Origin: Atrina japonica
Taxonomy: Eukaryota; Mollusca; Bivalvia; Pterioida; Pinnidae
Assembly (NCBI GenBank): GCA_030159075.1
Contig: BROG01000924.1
Coordinates: 62,001 to 126,000 of the forward strand
Direction: 5' to 3'
DNA length: 64,000 bases
The first letter of the stretch is position 1. Every line of letters begins with the position of its first letter. The position numbers and the translations under genes are program-made. Of this stretch, positions 45,501-55,800 are shown in pieces. The notes under the pieces are model-generated. The model was not told where the DNA came from. It ran no database searches and saw only the letters and a program-made list of their open reading frames with translations.

Positions 45501-47348
45501 GTTGGAAAGGTCACAAAGTTGATGCTGACGAAGGAATGTATGCGTGTGACCAGTGCAAAAAGATGTTCAGCAAACAGAGCTCATTGGCCCGACACAAGTA
45601 TGAACACTCAGGTAAGTTATTACTACTTGTGTATTCACTTTACATCCATTATTGCCCTGACACTTGTTCAGCAAACAGAGCTCAACACAAGTACATGAAG
45701 TATGAATGCTCATACTAGTCATGTTGGCTATAGTATGTCCCTTTGAAAGTGACTCTCTTTTATATCAAGTGCTTGACAAAAGGGAACTACCTTTTTCAAG
45801 TTTATACTATGACCTGGTAAAAAATTTAACTTGGAACCTACTGCTAACAAGTTGAACATTCTACCACTAAAAGTAGTTTGATATTATTCAGAAGTATACC
45901 AAAGAAATCAAGGCTTTAAGTAATATTGGGTGTCTCATTAGTGGACCTGCTCCTCACCAATGTGTCGTAAGTTCCAACTTTGGACAGGAAAGTATGCCAG
46001 ACTGTATGGCAGTTGTCAGTTTGGACACTTGTAGCCAGGGCATTCTGGGTTCCTCCCAAAGTAACCAACCCCACACTCCAACATCCTAGCCAACAAGAGA
46101 CATCAGTTGTATAACTGTTTTTTCCCCTAATTTTTGTACAAAGTTTATGTATTATTTTAACTATTAACAAAGGATACCTTTGTGACAAGTTTTATTCAAT
46201 GTTGATATTACTGTTTACTAGCTTTTGTGTGTAGTATATTTGTTATTGTTTCATTTTAATAGAAATAATTTTTGTCACTAGTTGTGGCAGATAAACGTTA
46301 AGTTATCCTTTTGATACTTTTGATAGCACCAATATGCATGAAAGCATTTAGATTATCTTTTGATAATTTCAATATGCATTACCGTGACAACCATTTAGAT
46401 AATCCTTTTTATCTATCCAATATGCCATTACCATGACAACCATTTAGATCATCCTTTTGATAGTCTCAGTATACTATTACCATGACAACCATTTAGATTT
46501 TCCTTTTGGTACCCTGAATATGTCATAATTATGAGAACTTCAATTAGACTGTTTTATTCTGTGCTATTATAGTTATTAATTAGTACAAGGCTGAAACTTT
46601 TCTTATATTTTCACACCACAATAATACAGTCAATTCTCGACTTAACACCACTAAAATCTCCCATTCTCGCAATAATGCCACATTTTACCAGGAATGTATT
46701 TCCTGCCATAAACTTTCTCATTAAAATGCGAAATTCATTATTGCCATCTTCCACTCCATTTTTTGAAAGTGCAAGTTATCTTTGATATACTGCCATTGGT
46801 GATCATGGTCAATGGAATGGCTATTTGGTAGCTAGATATCACAGGTGTAAAGCCAAACAGCAGTACTAAGACAAGGTAATTGATGAATTTAATAAAGTAG
46901 ATAATTACTGAATATGAACCGTTTTCTGTTCATTAAAAATATAACTATGATACCAAAGAAAGATAACTCTATTTTCCCCAAGATACAGGAATTCACTTCA
47001 TTGCCAAACTTGATACGCTGCCATAATTTCTAAATAACAAAAGGTGGCAGTTAATTAAGAATTGTGTACATAGCTTTAGCTTGTACATTCCTAATTCAGA
47101 TTAATTAATGTAGACACTTTCATTTCTTTACAGGAGCTAGACCATTTTCATGTGAAATATGTGCAAAAGCTTTCAAACACAAGCACCATCTAACTGAACA
47201 CCGTCGTCTTCATTCAGGTGAAAAGCCATTTGAGTGTAAGAAATGTGGTAAACGGTTTAGTCATTCAGGCTCCTATAGTCAGCACATGAATCATCGGTAC
47301 AAATACTGCAAACCAATGCGAAGTGATGATGGATTTTCTTCCACTTAA
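36344..47348 (+). CDS. ZEB: ZEB/zfh-1 family zinc-finger homeobox transcription factor (six exons, 5' end missing)
   Basis: Six exons join in phase: 36344-36505, 37406-37560, 39800-40010, 40761-43069, 45422-45611 and 47134-47348, giving about 1,079 residues and a TAA stop. Each exon has AG before it and GT after it. Visible residues carry: a conserved [14 protein letters not shown] motif (exon 3), five N-terminal zinc fingers (about 189-327), VKQE/IKEE SUMO-type sites (about 460-470), a central CCHC finger with [11 protein letters not shown] (about 517-545), a homeodomain (about 599-660) ending [16 protein letters not shown] (about 721) followed by a weaker ALNLS, an acidic Ser-rich stretch, and three C-terminal fingers (about 987-1067) with [13 protein letters not shown]. 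This order is diagnostic of ZEB1/ZEB2/zfh-1, nuclear repressors that bind paired E-box-like sites through the two finger clusters and recruit CtBP. Nine fingers in all resembles fly zfh-1 more than the vertebrate proteins. The exon with the initiator Met is not found; the first visible exon begins inside a codon. Confidence 0.96.
36871..37111 (-). mobile_element. Full-length tRNA-derived SINE, family 1, with target-site duplication
   Basis: On the minus strand the head contains CCAGTGGCCAAGTGGTTAGA (A box) and GGTTCAAATCCCG (B box), followed by a body ending ATTGTTGAGTATGGCGTAAA and an A-rich tail. An 11-bp direct repeat, CTATTTTTGGT, flanks it at 36860-36870 and 37112-37122, showing an intact retroposed insertion of about 241 bp. 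It lies in the ZEB intron after the first visible exon. Confidence 0.88.
37406..37560 (+). CDS. ZEB: ZEB coding exon with a 16-residue in-frame duplication
   Basis: The acceptor is TTTCTTTGCAG and the donor is TTG|GTAACT. The exon enters with two bases completing a codon and leaves on a codon boundary. It encodes a Ser/Pro-rich linker. A 48-bp unit at 37432-37479 is repeated at 37480-37527 with one base different, doubling a 16-residue segment starting [15 protein letters not shown]. Because the unit is a multiple of three, the frame is kept. Confidence 0.8.
37870..39330 (+). repeat. 29-bp minisatellite and its degenerate continuation
   Basis: At about 37881-38240 there are roughly twelve almost identical 29-bp units containing AGTTAGCTAGTGGTACCATG and TTAATATAG. 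From 38240 to 39330 the array continues with variable unit length, keeping GTTAGCTAGTGGTACCATGT but exchanging the linker for TTATTAGT or CAATAAAGT variants. It fills most of the ZEB intron between exons 37406-37560 and 39800-40010. Confidence 0.95.
39383..39625 (-). repeat. SINE family 1 copy (minus orientation)
   Basis: Read on the minus strand it has ACCACAGTGGTTAGAGCATC-like head sequence, a B-box-like GGTTTGAGCCC and a body ending CTGAAATATTGCTGAGTGTG. It is colinear with the copies at 2040-2245 and 36871-37111. Located in the ZEB intron after the 29-bp minisatellite. Confidence 0.8.
39800..40010 (+). CDS. ZEB: ZEB coding exon with the conserved [14 protein letters not shown] motif
   Basis: The acceptor is ATTTTACAG and the donor is AATG|GTATGT. 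The exon starts on a codon boundary and ends with one base carried over. It encodes about 70 residues. The segment [19 protein letters not shown] is a strongly conserved block just before the first finger cluster in ZEB1 and ZEB2, and it is followed by an acidic tail ([12 protein letters not shown]). This motif ties the small upstream exons to the ZEB family. Confidence 0.93.
40082..40345 (+). repeat. SINE-like tRNA-derived element, family 3
   Basis: It begins TGTGGTAGTATAATGTTAGA, has a B-box-like GGGTTCATTTCC about 50 bp on, and ends ACTTAAAACGACAATTAAAC, a tail typical of molluscan SINEs. Located in the ZEB intron before the main exon. Confidence 0.55.
40761..43069 (+). CDS. ZEB: ZEB main exon: N-terminal fingers, central finger, homeodomain, CtBP motif
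   Basis: The acceptor is TGAATTTCAG and the donor is AGACAG|GTACAAG. This 2.3-kb exon encodes 769 whole codons. Fingers begin at CFHC (40799), then CPKC, CRVC, CPEC and CPNC; the fifth ends in Cys (SHMTSKKC), as in ZEB. The central finger starts at 41783 (CRFC) and uses Cys as its last ligand. The homeodomain covers about 42029-42214, including [13 protein letters not shown] and [20 protein letters not shown] is at 42395-42409. Vertebrate ZEB has four N-terminal fingers; the CPKC finger here is the extra one. An ATG at 40850 opens a long reading frame but lies inside finger 1, so it is not the true start. Confidence 0.97.
43070..45421 (+). other. ZEB intron between the main exon and the first C-terminal finger exon
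   Basis: AT-rich intron with a C-run plus A-rich tract at about 44517-44562 and runs of T. Phase is 0 at both ends, so no skipped exon is required. Nothing else recognised. Confidence 0.7.
45422..45611 (+). CDS. ZEB: ZEB coding exon: basic region and first C-terminal finger
   Basis: The acceptor is TTATATAG and the donor is TCAG|GTAAGT. It starts on a codon boundary and ends with one base carried over. It encodes an acidic run ([10 protein letters not shown]), a basic patch ([11 protein letters not shown]) that could act as a nuclear localisation signal, and the finger CDQC...HKYEH, matching the first C-terminal finger of ZEB. Confidence 0.95.
45755..45892 (-). repeat. SINE-like tRNA-derived fragment, family 3
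   Basis: Read on the minus strand it contains AGTGGTAGAATGTTCAACTT, an AGGTTCCAAG B-box-like motif, CTTGAAAAAGGTAGT and TTGTCAAGCACTTGATA. These match blocks of the element at 40082-40345 in the same order. It lies in the ZEB intron after exon 45422-45611. Confidence 0.5.
46298..46540 (+). repeat. About 49-bp degenerate tandem repeat in the last ZEB intron
   Basis: Four to five diverged copies of a unit containing CATTTAGAT, ATCCTTTTGAT and ATTACCATGACAAC. It lies about 600 bp before the final coding exon. Confidence 0.75.
46627..47066. mobile_element. Possible degraded pogo/Tc1-like inverted-repeat element
   Basis: The left end reads CAGTCAATTCTCGACTTAAC after TA. The right end, read backwards, contains CACAATTCTTAATTAAC then TGCCAC; the inverted ends align imperfectly over about 22 bp. 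No coding capacity. It ends less than 70 bp before the final ZEB exon. The call depends on imperfect ends. Confidence 0.35.
47134..47348 (+). CDS. ZEB: ZEB last coding exon: final two C-terminal fingers and stop
   Basis: The acceptor is TTTCTTTACAG. It encodes CEIC...[11 protein letters not shown] and [19 protein letters not shown], then a tail of about 15 residues ending SDDGFSST and TAA at 47346-47348. Vertebrate ZEB proteins continue with a long acidic C-terminal region; that region is absent here. An alternative downstream exon cannot be excluded, but no GT donor in frame is evident before the stop. Confidence 0.96.
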
Positions 47349-49493
47349 ACTATGGCAACAAAAAGATTTGACATAGCTTATTCCAGTCAGACCTCCTGTC
47401 AGTGTCAAGGTATTACTAAATATTCCATGAGAACTTGAGCTTTTGGACATTGTGTCTAAAGGTCCAAATTATGTACATTCCATTACAATAATGGAACAAG
47501 GAGAAGCAGCTGGTAGGAATATGTGTAGGAAGAGTAATTAAGGGAATATACGTTAGAAGAATAATTTTGAACTGTTTATTGTCATAGTGTATTAGGTTAT
47601 AAACTGCTGCATCAGAAACATTGTTATATTTTCATTATATTCATCCATGACTTAAATTCTGTAAATGTTTTCATCAAAATTGAGAGGAAAGATTTATTTT
47701 AAAGATCGTAGTCCTACAACTTATTTTATGAATAGTAGAAATCAATTTTAAATTTTTTGTTAATTTGTTATGTATTATATTGAAATCATATTATGTGTGA
47801 GAAATCATAAGAAGATTGTCTTTAGTCTTATGAATGGGACCAGATATATAATGCATGTACATAGGTTTTCTGTCATTTGTACATATATCTAAAAAAAAAC
47901 AGCATGTCAACAGTTTCAAATGGCTTCCATTATCATATATGGATTCTTATTGTCATGGTGATGACTTTTTACTCCTCACCAATCAGGTAACCTGATACAT
48001 AATACTCAGAACAATTAATCAAAGCAATGAAATGTTTTTGCTGATATGTTGTGTACATTTTGAATTATATGTATAACTAGATTAGATGAGCTTTATTGTG
48101 TACAAACCACTTGTCAATAATTTTGGTTTCCACTCATTATTCTTAATGCTTAACAAACTCATTTTGATTCATTTTGCCAGGGACAGATTTTTGACATTTC
48201 ATTCAATTTTTCTTTTTTTTCAAAGTTTCCATCTAGGAAAATCCACAACTTTGTGATATTTCACAAGTTATCTAAATTAACAATCTGTCTCTTCAGAATA
48301 AGAAACTGATCCTTCTCGTTGATATAATAGATTAACTCATTAAAAATGATAAGTACTGAAAAACATTTTACATTCTATTTGGGGCTTAAATTGTAGTACA
48401 CTCATTTGTAAAGGGTTTAAGACTCGCAACTTAGAATATTCTAATAAAGGTATAATTGTAATGTCTGGAAACCATTTGTAGAAAAACCATTGAAGAAGTC
48501 CCATTACCATGTGTAACAACCAAGCGTGTATATACCACGTGTTTCTCCCCACCTCTCAATGTTCAAACAAATAAGATACTCTTTATGACACAAATTGTTT
48601 AGTTGGTACTTGTTTTTATGTCCTTATCATTGGAACCAGTGAATTTTTCTAAAGATTATTGTATGTTTATATACATTTAATATATTGATTTGTTGTTTTT
48701 ATACTTGTTTTAGTCAGGGAGAAGTGAAGTATTTAAAATGAAAATAAAGTAATTAAAACATAATTATTATTGTAATCTTTATTGTAATTATATGTTTTTA
48801 TTTTTAATTATTTTATCTATACTTCAAGGAATTATAAGTAAATATGAATGTTTTATTCTTTTTTTAATAGTTCTTTGTTTGGATATTTTTTGGATATTTC
48901 ACTTCTGTACTGTTGGAATGTATTTATGATATTGATATTGTATATGAAATTATTAGTCATTTAAAATGTCTATGAGGTCCTTATTCACTTTCCTAACTTT
49001 TGATGCTATTTGATTGATTCTCATCTGACCACCCCAACACAAAAACCTAACAAACAAAAATTTGCACAATTTCTATCAGTTGGAGAAATACTTTTCTAGA
49101 CATTATATATAAAAACAGGAAATTCAAATTCACATGTTCTGGCGAGTAAGTCATCTTCCCTGCATTTTGTGCCAAAAGTAATTTTGTTAGGTTCAATGCA
49201 TGTTCCTAATGATTTTAGTGAATTCTGTGGTGCCAAATATTGTATATGTGACATGAATAGTGTTGCCTAAAATGTAGAAGGTAAAACTTAATTTTCATGT
49301 TCCTGAAATTTATTCTGTAAGAAAGGAGAAATACATCATTTTATGTTAATCATGAGTTTAGCTATTACAAATAATCTTCCTTGTACAAATTAAGGGAAAT
49401 CTTTGGGGAGTTTCAAGCTACAATTATCTATCTTGTGTTTACAGTAAATAAGTTGGTTATAGATGACACCATTAGGTGATAATGTATATTTAT

Positions 49494-50062
49494 AAAAGAA
49501 GGAATGCTTGTATACATTGGAAAATGTACAGTTAAAAAAGAAGGAATGCTTGTATACATGGGAAAATGTACAGTTAAAAAAGAAGGAATGCTTGTATACA
49601 TGGGAAATGTATAGTTATAAAAGAAGGAATGCTTGTATACATGGGAAATGTACAGTTAAAAAAGAAGGAATGCTTGTATACATGGGAAATGTATAGTTAA
49701 AAAAGAAGGAATGCTTGTATACATGGGAAATGTATAGTTATAAAAGAAGGAATGCTTGTATACATGGGAAATGTACAGTTAAAAAAGAAGGAATGCTTGT
49801 ATACATGGGAAATGTATAGTTATAAAAGAAGGAATGCTTGTATACATGGGAAATGTATAGTTAAAAAAGAAGGAATGCTTGTATACATGGGAAATGTATA
49901 GTTATAAAAGAAGGAATGCTTGTATACATGGGAAATGTATAGTTATAAAAGAAGGAATGCTTGTATACATGGGAAATGTATAGTTATAAAAGAAGGAATG
50001 CTTGTATACATGGGGAAATGTATAGTTATAAAAGAAGGAATGCTTGTATACATGGGAAAGTG
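49494..50062 (+). repeat. 41-42-bp minisatellite
   Basis: About 13-14 units, each with AAGAAGGAATGCTTGTATAC followed by a GGGAAATGTAYAGTTA block. Early units are 42 bp (GGAAAATGT) and later ones 41 bp (GGAAATGT). Probably within the ZEB 3' UTR. Confidence 0.95.
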
Positions 50063-50221
50063 TGCATGTAAACCAGCATGAAATAGTGTAAAAATAAAAA
50101 TTAAAAAAAAAGTAATTTTCATTTTCACAAAATGATACCAAGCCAGGGTCATGTTGTATAAAATGAAAAAAAATATCAAATTTTGAGGACTTTTTCTTTT
50201 AAATAACTAAACAGTTCTATC

Positions 50222-50318
50222 AAAAGTTACCTACAATATATATATACAGTTCTATACAAAAGGTAACTTTACAGATCTATACAAAAGTTACCTATTCATA
50301 TCTATACAAAAAGTTACA
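50222..50318 (+). repeat. Short degenerate tandem repeat
   Basis: Four imperfect copies of a block containing TCTATACAAAAGTTAC or close variants. Confidence 0.6.
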
Positions 50319-50543
50319 AGTTAAATATTATTTGCTTTATGTTTAACACTGCAAGTGTTTCTAGCTTACATGTAACCTGTTTAAAATTTCTCCCATTTAA
50401 TCTGATATCCATTGTTCCTGTTTGTTTACATTGTGGATGTGTTTTTCAAATATGAGAAGTAATGAGTGTCATGTATATAATTGTAATGATACAACTTGTG
50501 TTTTATAGGCAAAGAATCATTTCTGCCGACATCTCTACCGATT

Positions 50544-52700
50544 CAGTATTAAGAAAGATGTCTTCCGTTCATAACAGTGTTAGTAAATACTGTCACTTTA
50601 TTGTTATATATCCTCAGTATTATTTACCTCATGATGATGATGATGATTGTTGTATGTTTGTATTTATGTTGTGAGGTATGTTGATAAACACGAAAGTTTA
50701 CACAAAGTTGATGTAAGGAGTGGTTGATAAGATTTTCCTGAAGTGTTTAAATTTTGCATGTGTAATGTATTATCCATATCCAAGATACTATGGAATTTAT
50801 CGACTGTTCAGTTCAGCTTTAATGAGTATTTTACATACATTCTGGCATGTTAAAGTACCTGGTGTTAGTGCAGTAATCTTTCGTGAGGTCTAATAGGATA
50901 CATGTGTCATTTGTTGTCCTAGATACTCAATTATCCAATGGTTGCCAAAATATGTAAAGATGAAATGTCATTAGTGTTGTGTCTCCCTCTGATTGACTTG
51001 TATTTGGTTGTTGTATTGTGTTTCTATGTAACTCTAGTCAGTATTATTATACTTTGTTGCCTTTGCACCTATCCTTGATTTACCAGACCGTATTATCTAG
51101 TTTTGCCAGAAGACTGTCCAGTCAGTATGATCTAGTATTGCCAATAGACTGTCCAGCCAATGTTATCTGGTATTGCCAACAGGCTGTCTGGTCAGTATTA
51201 TTTAGTATTGCCAACAGACTGTCCAATCAGTATTATTTAGTATTGCCAACAGACTGTCCAATCAGTATTATTTAGTATTGCCAACAGACTGTCCAGTCAG
51301 TATTATTTAGTATTGCCAACAGACTGTCCAATCAGTATTATTCAGTATTGCCAACAGACTGTCCAGTCAGTGTTATTTAGTATTGCCAACAGACTGTCCA
51401 GTCAGTATTATTTAGTATTGCCAACAGAATGTCAATATTTACAGACTTTGCCACATGTCTTGCCATTGTACAGTGTAATAGTTGACTAGTAAATGCTTTT
51501 GTATAGATATTTGCTTATGTTAGACAGTAGTGATATGGTCAGAATCATTTGTGATACTTTTCAAGAGATTATTTACTTTTTTTGTAAATTTTAAGAATAG
51601 CGCTTGATATCTGTGGTGTAACACTGCTTTGGATTATATGTTGCTATTGATAAGCAGAACTTTTAGTGACATCTGTTACATTTATTTAAATGAGATTTAT
51701 CCAATTTCTATTGCTATCTTTGAATTCTCTTCTGTATAACAAGTTGTTACAACATGTATACCCATTGTATAGATAGTTATTATATTACCTACAACGTTAA
51801 AATATGTAAAAATTTGAAACCTTCTTGAAAGCTTTCCCAATGTAGCAGTCCTTCAAAATACTGAAACTTATATATTTTATTGCTATAGTAAGATATTTAT
51901 TTTTATTCATCTTTTTATTTGACATTTTATCATTTTATCTTTTCCTATATGTGTTTTACATACTGGAAGTGTATCTGCTCTGATTAGTTATAAAGTTTTG
52001 TTTTCCAATTGATGCCAAATTAAGTTATCAATATTATGAAATACTCTGAGTGTTTGCTTAACACCCACTCATTAACAGTATTTTCCCAAGGTTGCCAATA
52101 TATATAATTTTAAAATACTTTTTGTATTATCATGCTAGCCAATTGTTCAATGCTGTTAACATTTTACATGTAAAGATCCATCGTCACCGACACTTCAAAC
52201 AGTTCATTTTGTATCATGGAGTAGTTAAAATTGTATACTTTTCTATGGGGTGTTTCAGTATTTTCAACTAATAGTGCCAAGTAAAATTCTAGTCGTAAGA
52301 TTTTTATTTAATTCTAAGTATTCATAATTGGTGCCAAAACTGAATTTCTAGTCTTGCACTGTCAGTACAGATATTTTTAATATATCTCTATAGATAATTG
52401 AAGACATTCTGGATATTAAAAATAAATTATAACAAGGTAAATATGATCGTTGTTAGTCTGGATGACATGTATCCTCTGTGCCAATTCCAAACAATCTGAT
52501 AAGATGAGAGTAGTCAATCTTTTGCAATAATTCTCCAGAATATTGTTTTATTTGTCTTATCATGGCTTGATATTTGAGCAATTTAATCAAAACACTGGTT
52601 CATATTTATGTGTGTGTGTATTTATGTGTGTGTATGTTTAACAAATATAAAAAATTCACTGGTTCCAATGTTGTGCTTCCTTCCACCTGTCTCAGTATTA
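50544..52700 (+). promoter_or_regulatory. Cluster of miR-8/miR-200 seed sites
   Basis: The perfect 8-mer site CAGTATTA (match to miR-8/miR-200b nucleotides 2-8 plus A1) occurs at 50544, 50615, 51039, 51193, 51228, 51263, 51298, 51333, 51403 and 52693. Seven-mer CAGTATT sites are at 51343, 52076 and 52256, and the related CAGTGTTA at 50575 and 51368. All are on the strand of the upstream ZEB gene, a known conserved target of this microRNA family. By eye only three other copies of the octamer were noticed on this strand of the window (2752, 32829, 32934). Confidence 0.6.
51087..51437 (+). repeat. 35-bp minisatellite carrying CAGTATTA sites
   Basis: About ten head-to-tail 35-bp units. Each holds TATTGCCAACAGACTGTCCA followed by a CAGTATTATTTAG-like block. 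The first three units are diverged, with the octamer changed to CCGTATTA, CAGTATGA or CAATGTTA. Units four to eight and ten carry it intact; unit nine has CAGTGTTA. Confidence 0.95.
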
Positions 52701-52811
52701 TACAAAAACTGCCAAATGTCTCAAAATACTGTCTCAATATAAATTTTTGATTATTTTTTAGTTTGACAGCATTTTATATTTGCATTTATGTACCAATATG
52801 TTGCCAATCAC

Positions 52812-52817
52812 AATAAA
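52812..52817 (+). promoter_or_regulatory. Candidate distal poly(A) signal AATAAA
   Basis: AATAAA followed by a T-rich stretch, about 110 bp beyond the last miR-8 octamer. It is one of several hexamers downstream of ZEB; the choice rests only on its position. Confidence 0.3.
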
Positions 52818-52835
52818 TTGTTTCATTGTTAAAGT

Positions 52836-55800
52836 ATATTAGATAAATTTTGCCTTTTTTTTAATGTTCAATGTTTTTGTGATTTGTAATTCTTGCTTGT
52901 TCATTATGTAGTCATATGCTTTGTATAACCTAAAATGATTGTATTAATCTTGATATATTTACTTGATTTTAACATGTTCATTTCATTTTTGATATATGTA
53001 CATGTAAATCCTATATTGTCAGAATGGTTTCTGACATGATGTCATGTTTTTCCCCTAAAGTAAACATAACAAAATGTAGATAAAATAAGTTTTTTTTGAT
53101 AAAAGTCAGTAATAATTATTACTTTTGTTAGTATTTCATTTTGAAAGCCCTGATTTGTATTCCATAAGAGGATTAATTAGGACTTGGCAAATGTTGGTAC
53201 ATGGGAGGTTACTCATGGTAAATGATGATAAATTGCAAGTAACTCGTACTTGAAATAGTGAAAAAGGGAGTAACTCAATTTTAATTTAGGGGAAAAACAT
53301 GCATCAATCTTCCTTTGTATGTGCACGGTTTTTATTCAAGCAAAGTATAATCTATGGAGGAGTGGATCTAGTCAGAAAGAAGTGGTGATGTGTGTTATAG
53401 AATAGAATCACAAATCATGTAGAGACTGTACAAAGTGTTACTAAACTTGATATTTATCTATATAATACACATGACATTCATATACAATTCCTTGTCTAAG
53501 TGGGACCATGTTCTCTCTTCTTACCCTTAAGTTCCCAACTTACATTTATTTGATTTACGTAGGTGATCTGACTTTGTGGTGTATGATTAGATATAATGGT
53601 TGTCACAATACACTAAAAGATTAGTTCAACTCTAGGATTTAATGACATTTGAACTTTTAATGTTGCTTATTTTGACCACAATAACAAAAAATGATCTGTA
53701 TTACCTTAGCTTACAAACATGAGGGAGTATTTCCTTTATAACACTAAGAATCATGTTAAAATCAAAACCTCCCTTCATTTGTACATTAAAAAATAAATAT
53801 GTTTTGATATCATTATCCCTTTATCAATGTCTCTTTAGTTTCCAAAGTTTTCCATTGTTGGCGAGACTCTTGTCAAGAACATTTTTAGAACATACCTGTT
53901 GTTGTTGCTGCATTTAAACCTTGTAACTGTCAAATGTTTATATAAATATTAATGTACACATGATAATGTCTTAGGTTGGTCATCATTCACATCACAAATT
54001 ATCTTGTATTGTACCACATATTTTGTTTTGAAATAATCATACATAAATGCGATCTGTTGTTACCATGGAGATATAACATTCCATATCACCATTTCTTAAG
54101 AACCTTGTTGGAACACTCAGTTGTAACTACTGTATGTTGGATACTATCATATGTTAGTCATCTCCTCACTCATCAATCAATACCTTCAGAAACAATGGTC
54201 ATTATGTATGTGAACATGTGTATAGTATTGTCATTTGTCAGGACTTAATTTGCTTTTTTCTGTTATTAACCTCTAGTGCAATACTGTATTGATATACCTC
54301 GCACATAATTTTGGAAAGGTGTCCAAGACAAAAATATAGTGACACATTCGGAATTGATGTTCTCTTCATTCTGGCATTCTGTAAGTCCTTTCCAACTGCT
54401 GTACATTGTGTATTTATGTTATGAAATAATTGTTTCATTGTACAAACGATTCAATACAAATTTCTCAAAATTTGCACTATTTAACACTTATATTGTATAA
54501 GTTCAATTTATTTTTAGTTTGCATGGTAGTTGGTGCCATATTTTTAACTTATTTTGTACTTTTTTATTTTAAATTATTTAAGTTGAACATACATTTTATT
54601 TAGCAAACCAAGATTATATGTAAATGCCTACTATAGTGCATATCTTGGCTCAACTGTATTATAGTATGGTTAAAATATTAAAATCTAGTCCCAAACATGA
54701 TTTTTTGTAAATACCTCGTATATAGAAAATGCATAGCCATGTCATGAGATATAAGTTGCGCATTCCAAACTATTAAATACTTGGAAAGCAATAGGTCTCG
54801 GTGTAAGTGTAATTCTCAGTGTAAGTGTAATCTGTTACTGTATCTGCCGGTCAGATGTTTATAATAAGAAATCAAAATCACACTTCAACAATTTTCCTTT
54901 TGGACCTGAATGACATGAATCTTTTTTATCATTGATATTTCTTGTTAATTGTTTAAATACAGTTATATGTAGGCCCATTTGTTCATGTCTAATTTCATAT
55001 GATTGCAGTTTACTACATGCACTCCATTTTTTAAAAGATTCCAAACTGACCTGACAATTAGCCGTCAAGTAATTCAAGTATTTAATAGTTTGTAATGCCT
55101 TTCCAATATCATATTCATTTTGCGTAATATGTAGAATTAAATATTAGATGCCTTGTGATGTCTCTTTTTAAAAATATAAACGTGAATTAGCATAATATGA
55201 TTTTGAATAGCTCAAGTTGTAAATTTTTACAGTATGTAAAACTATAGATATTCTGGTTATAAGCTTTTCAATTTTCTATACCACAAGAACCTTGCCTGGA
55301 ATCTTTTTGTACGATTACAAATCAGTAAGCTTCATTACAGAGAAAGAACTTGAAAGATGATGTCCTCGCAGTGTGTTCATATGAAATGTTTTCAGTCAAC
55401 CTCAACACCCTGACTGCACCAGCATATAATTTTAATAAAATCTAAAATATTTGTTCAAAATGTTTTCATAAACATGTATGTTGGGGTTCGCTGTGATACA
55501 GTCGTCTTTCCAAAAACATAAAGAAACCAGTTCATCTGCATTTGTGGTTTTAATTTGGTAATCCTGTAGAAACCAAATGAGTCCTATGATACAATTACTT
55601 TAATTCCATGTGAAAACAATGTCTAATGGACTTAGCTCCCTGGAATAAATATTTCAGATATTTGTATATATTGATCAAATCAGTCCTACTCTACTATTCC
55701 ATCCACATATCTTTTCTTTGTTCTCCTTATGAACTTTCAAATATGAAAAATTCCACTAATCAAAAACATGTCCAGAAATATCTTTTTCTGATTGACTTCA

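Larger units (their letters stand above)
47349..52835 (+). other. Probable long 3' UTR of ZEB
   Basis: The stretch from the ZEB stop to about 52.84 kb contains no credible coding exon. It is AT-rich, carries a 41-bp and a 35-bp minisatellite, and is dense in miR-8/miR-200 seed matches between 50,544 and 52,700. AATAAA hexamers occur at 48443, 48743, 50093, 52421 and 52812. The last lies just beyond the final miR-8 site and is a reasonable distal poly(A) signal; the earlier ones could give short isoforms lacking the sites. The extent is inferred and needs transcript data. Confidence 0.5.

Noticed and set aside
51087..51437. TTGCCAA in each 35-bp unit as a miR-182-type site
   Set aside because: That seed variant is vertebrate-specific as far as I know; the invertebrate family pairs with GTGCCAA, so no claim is made.
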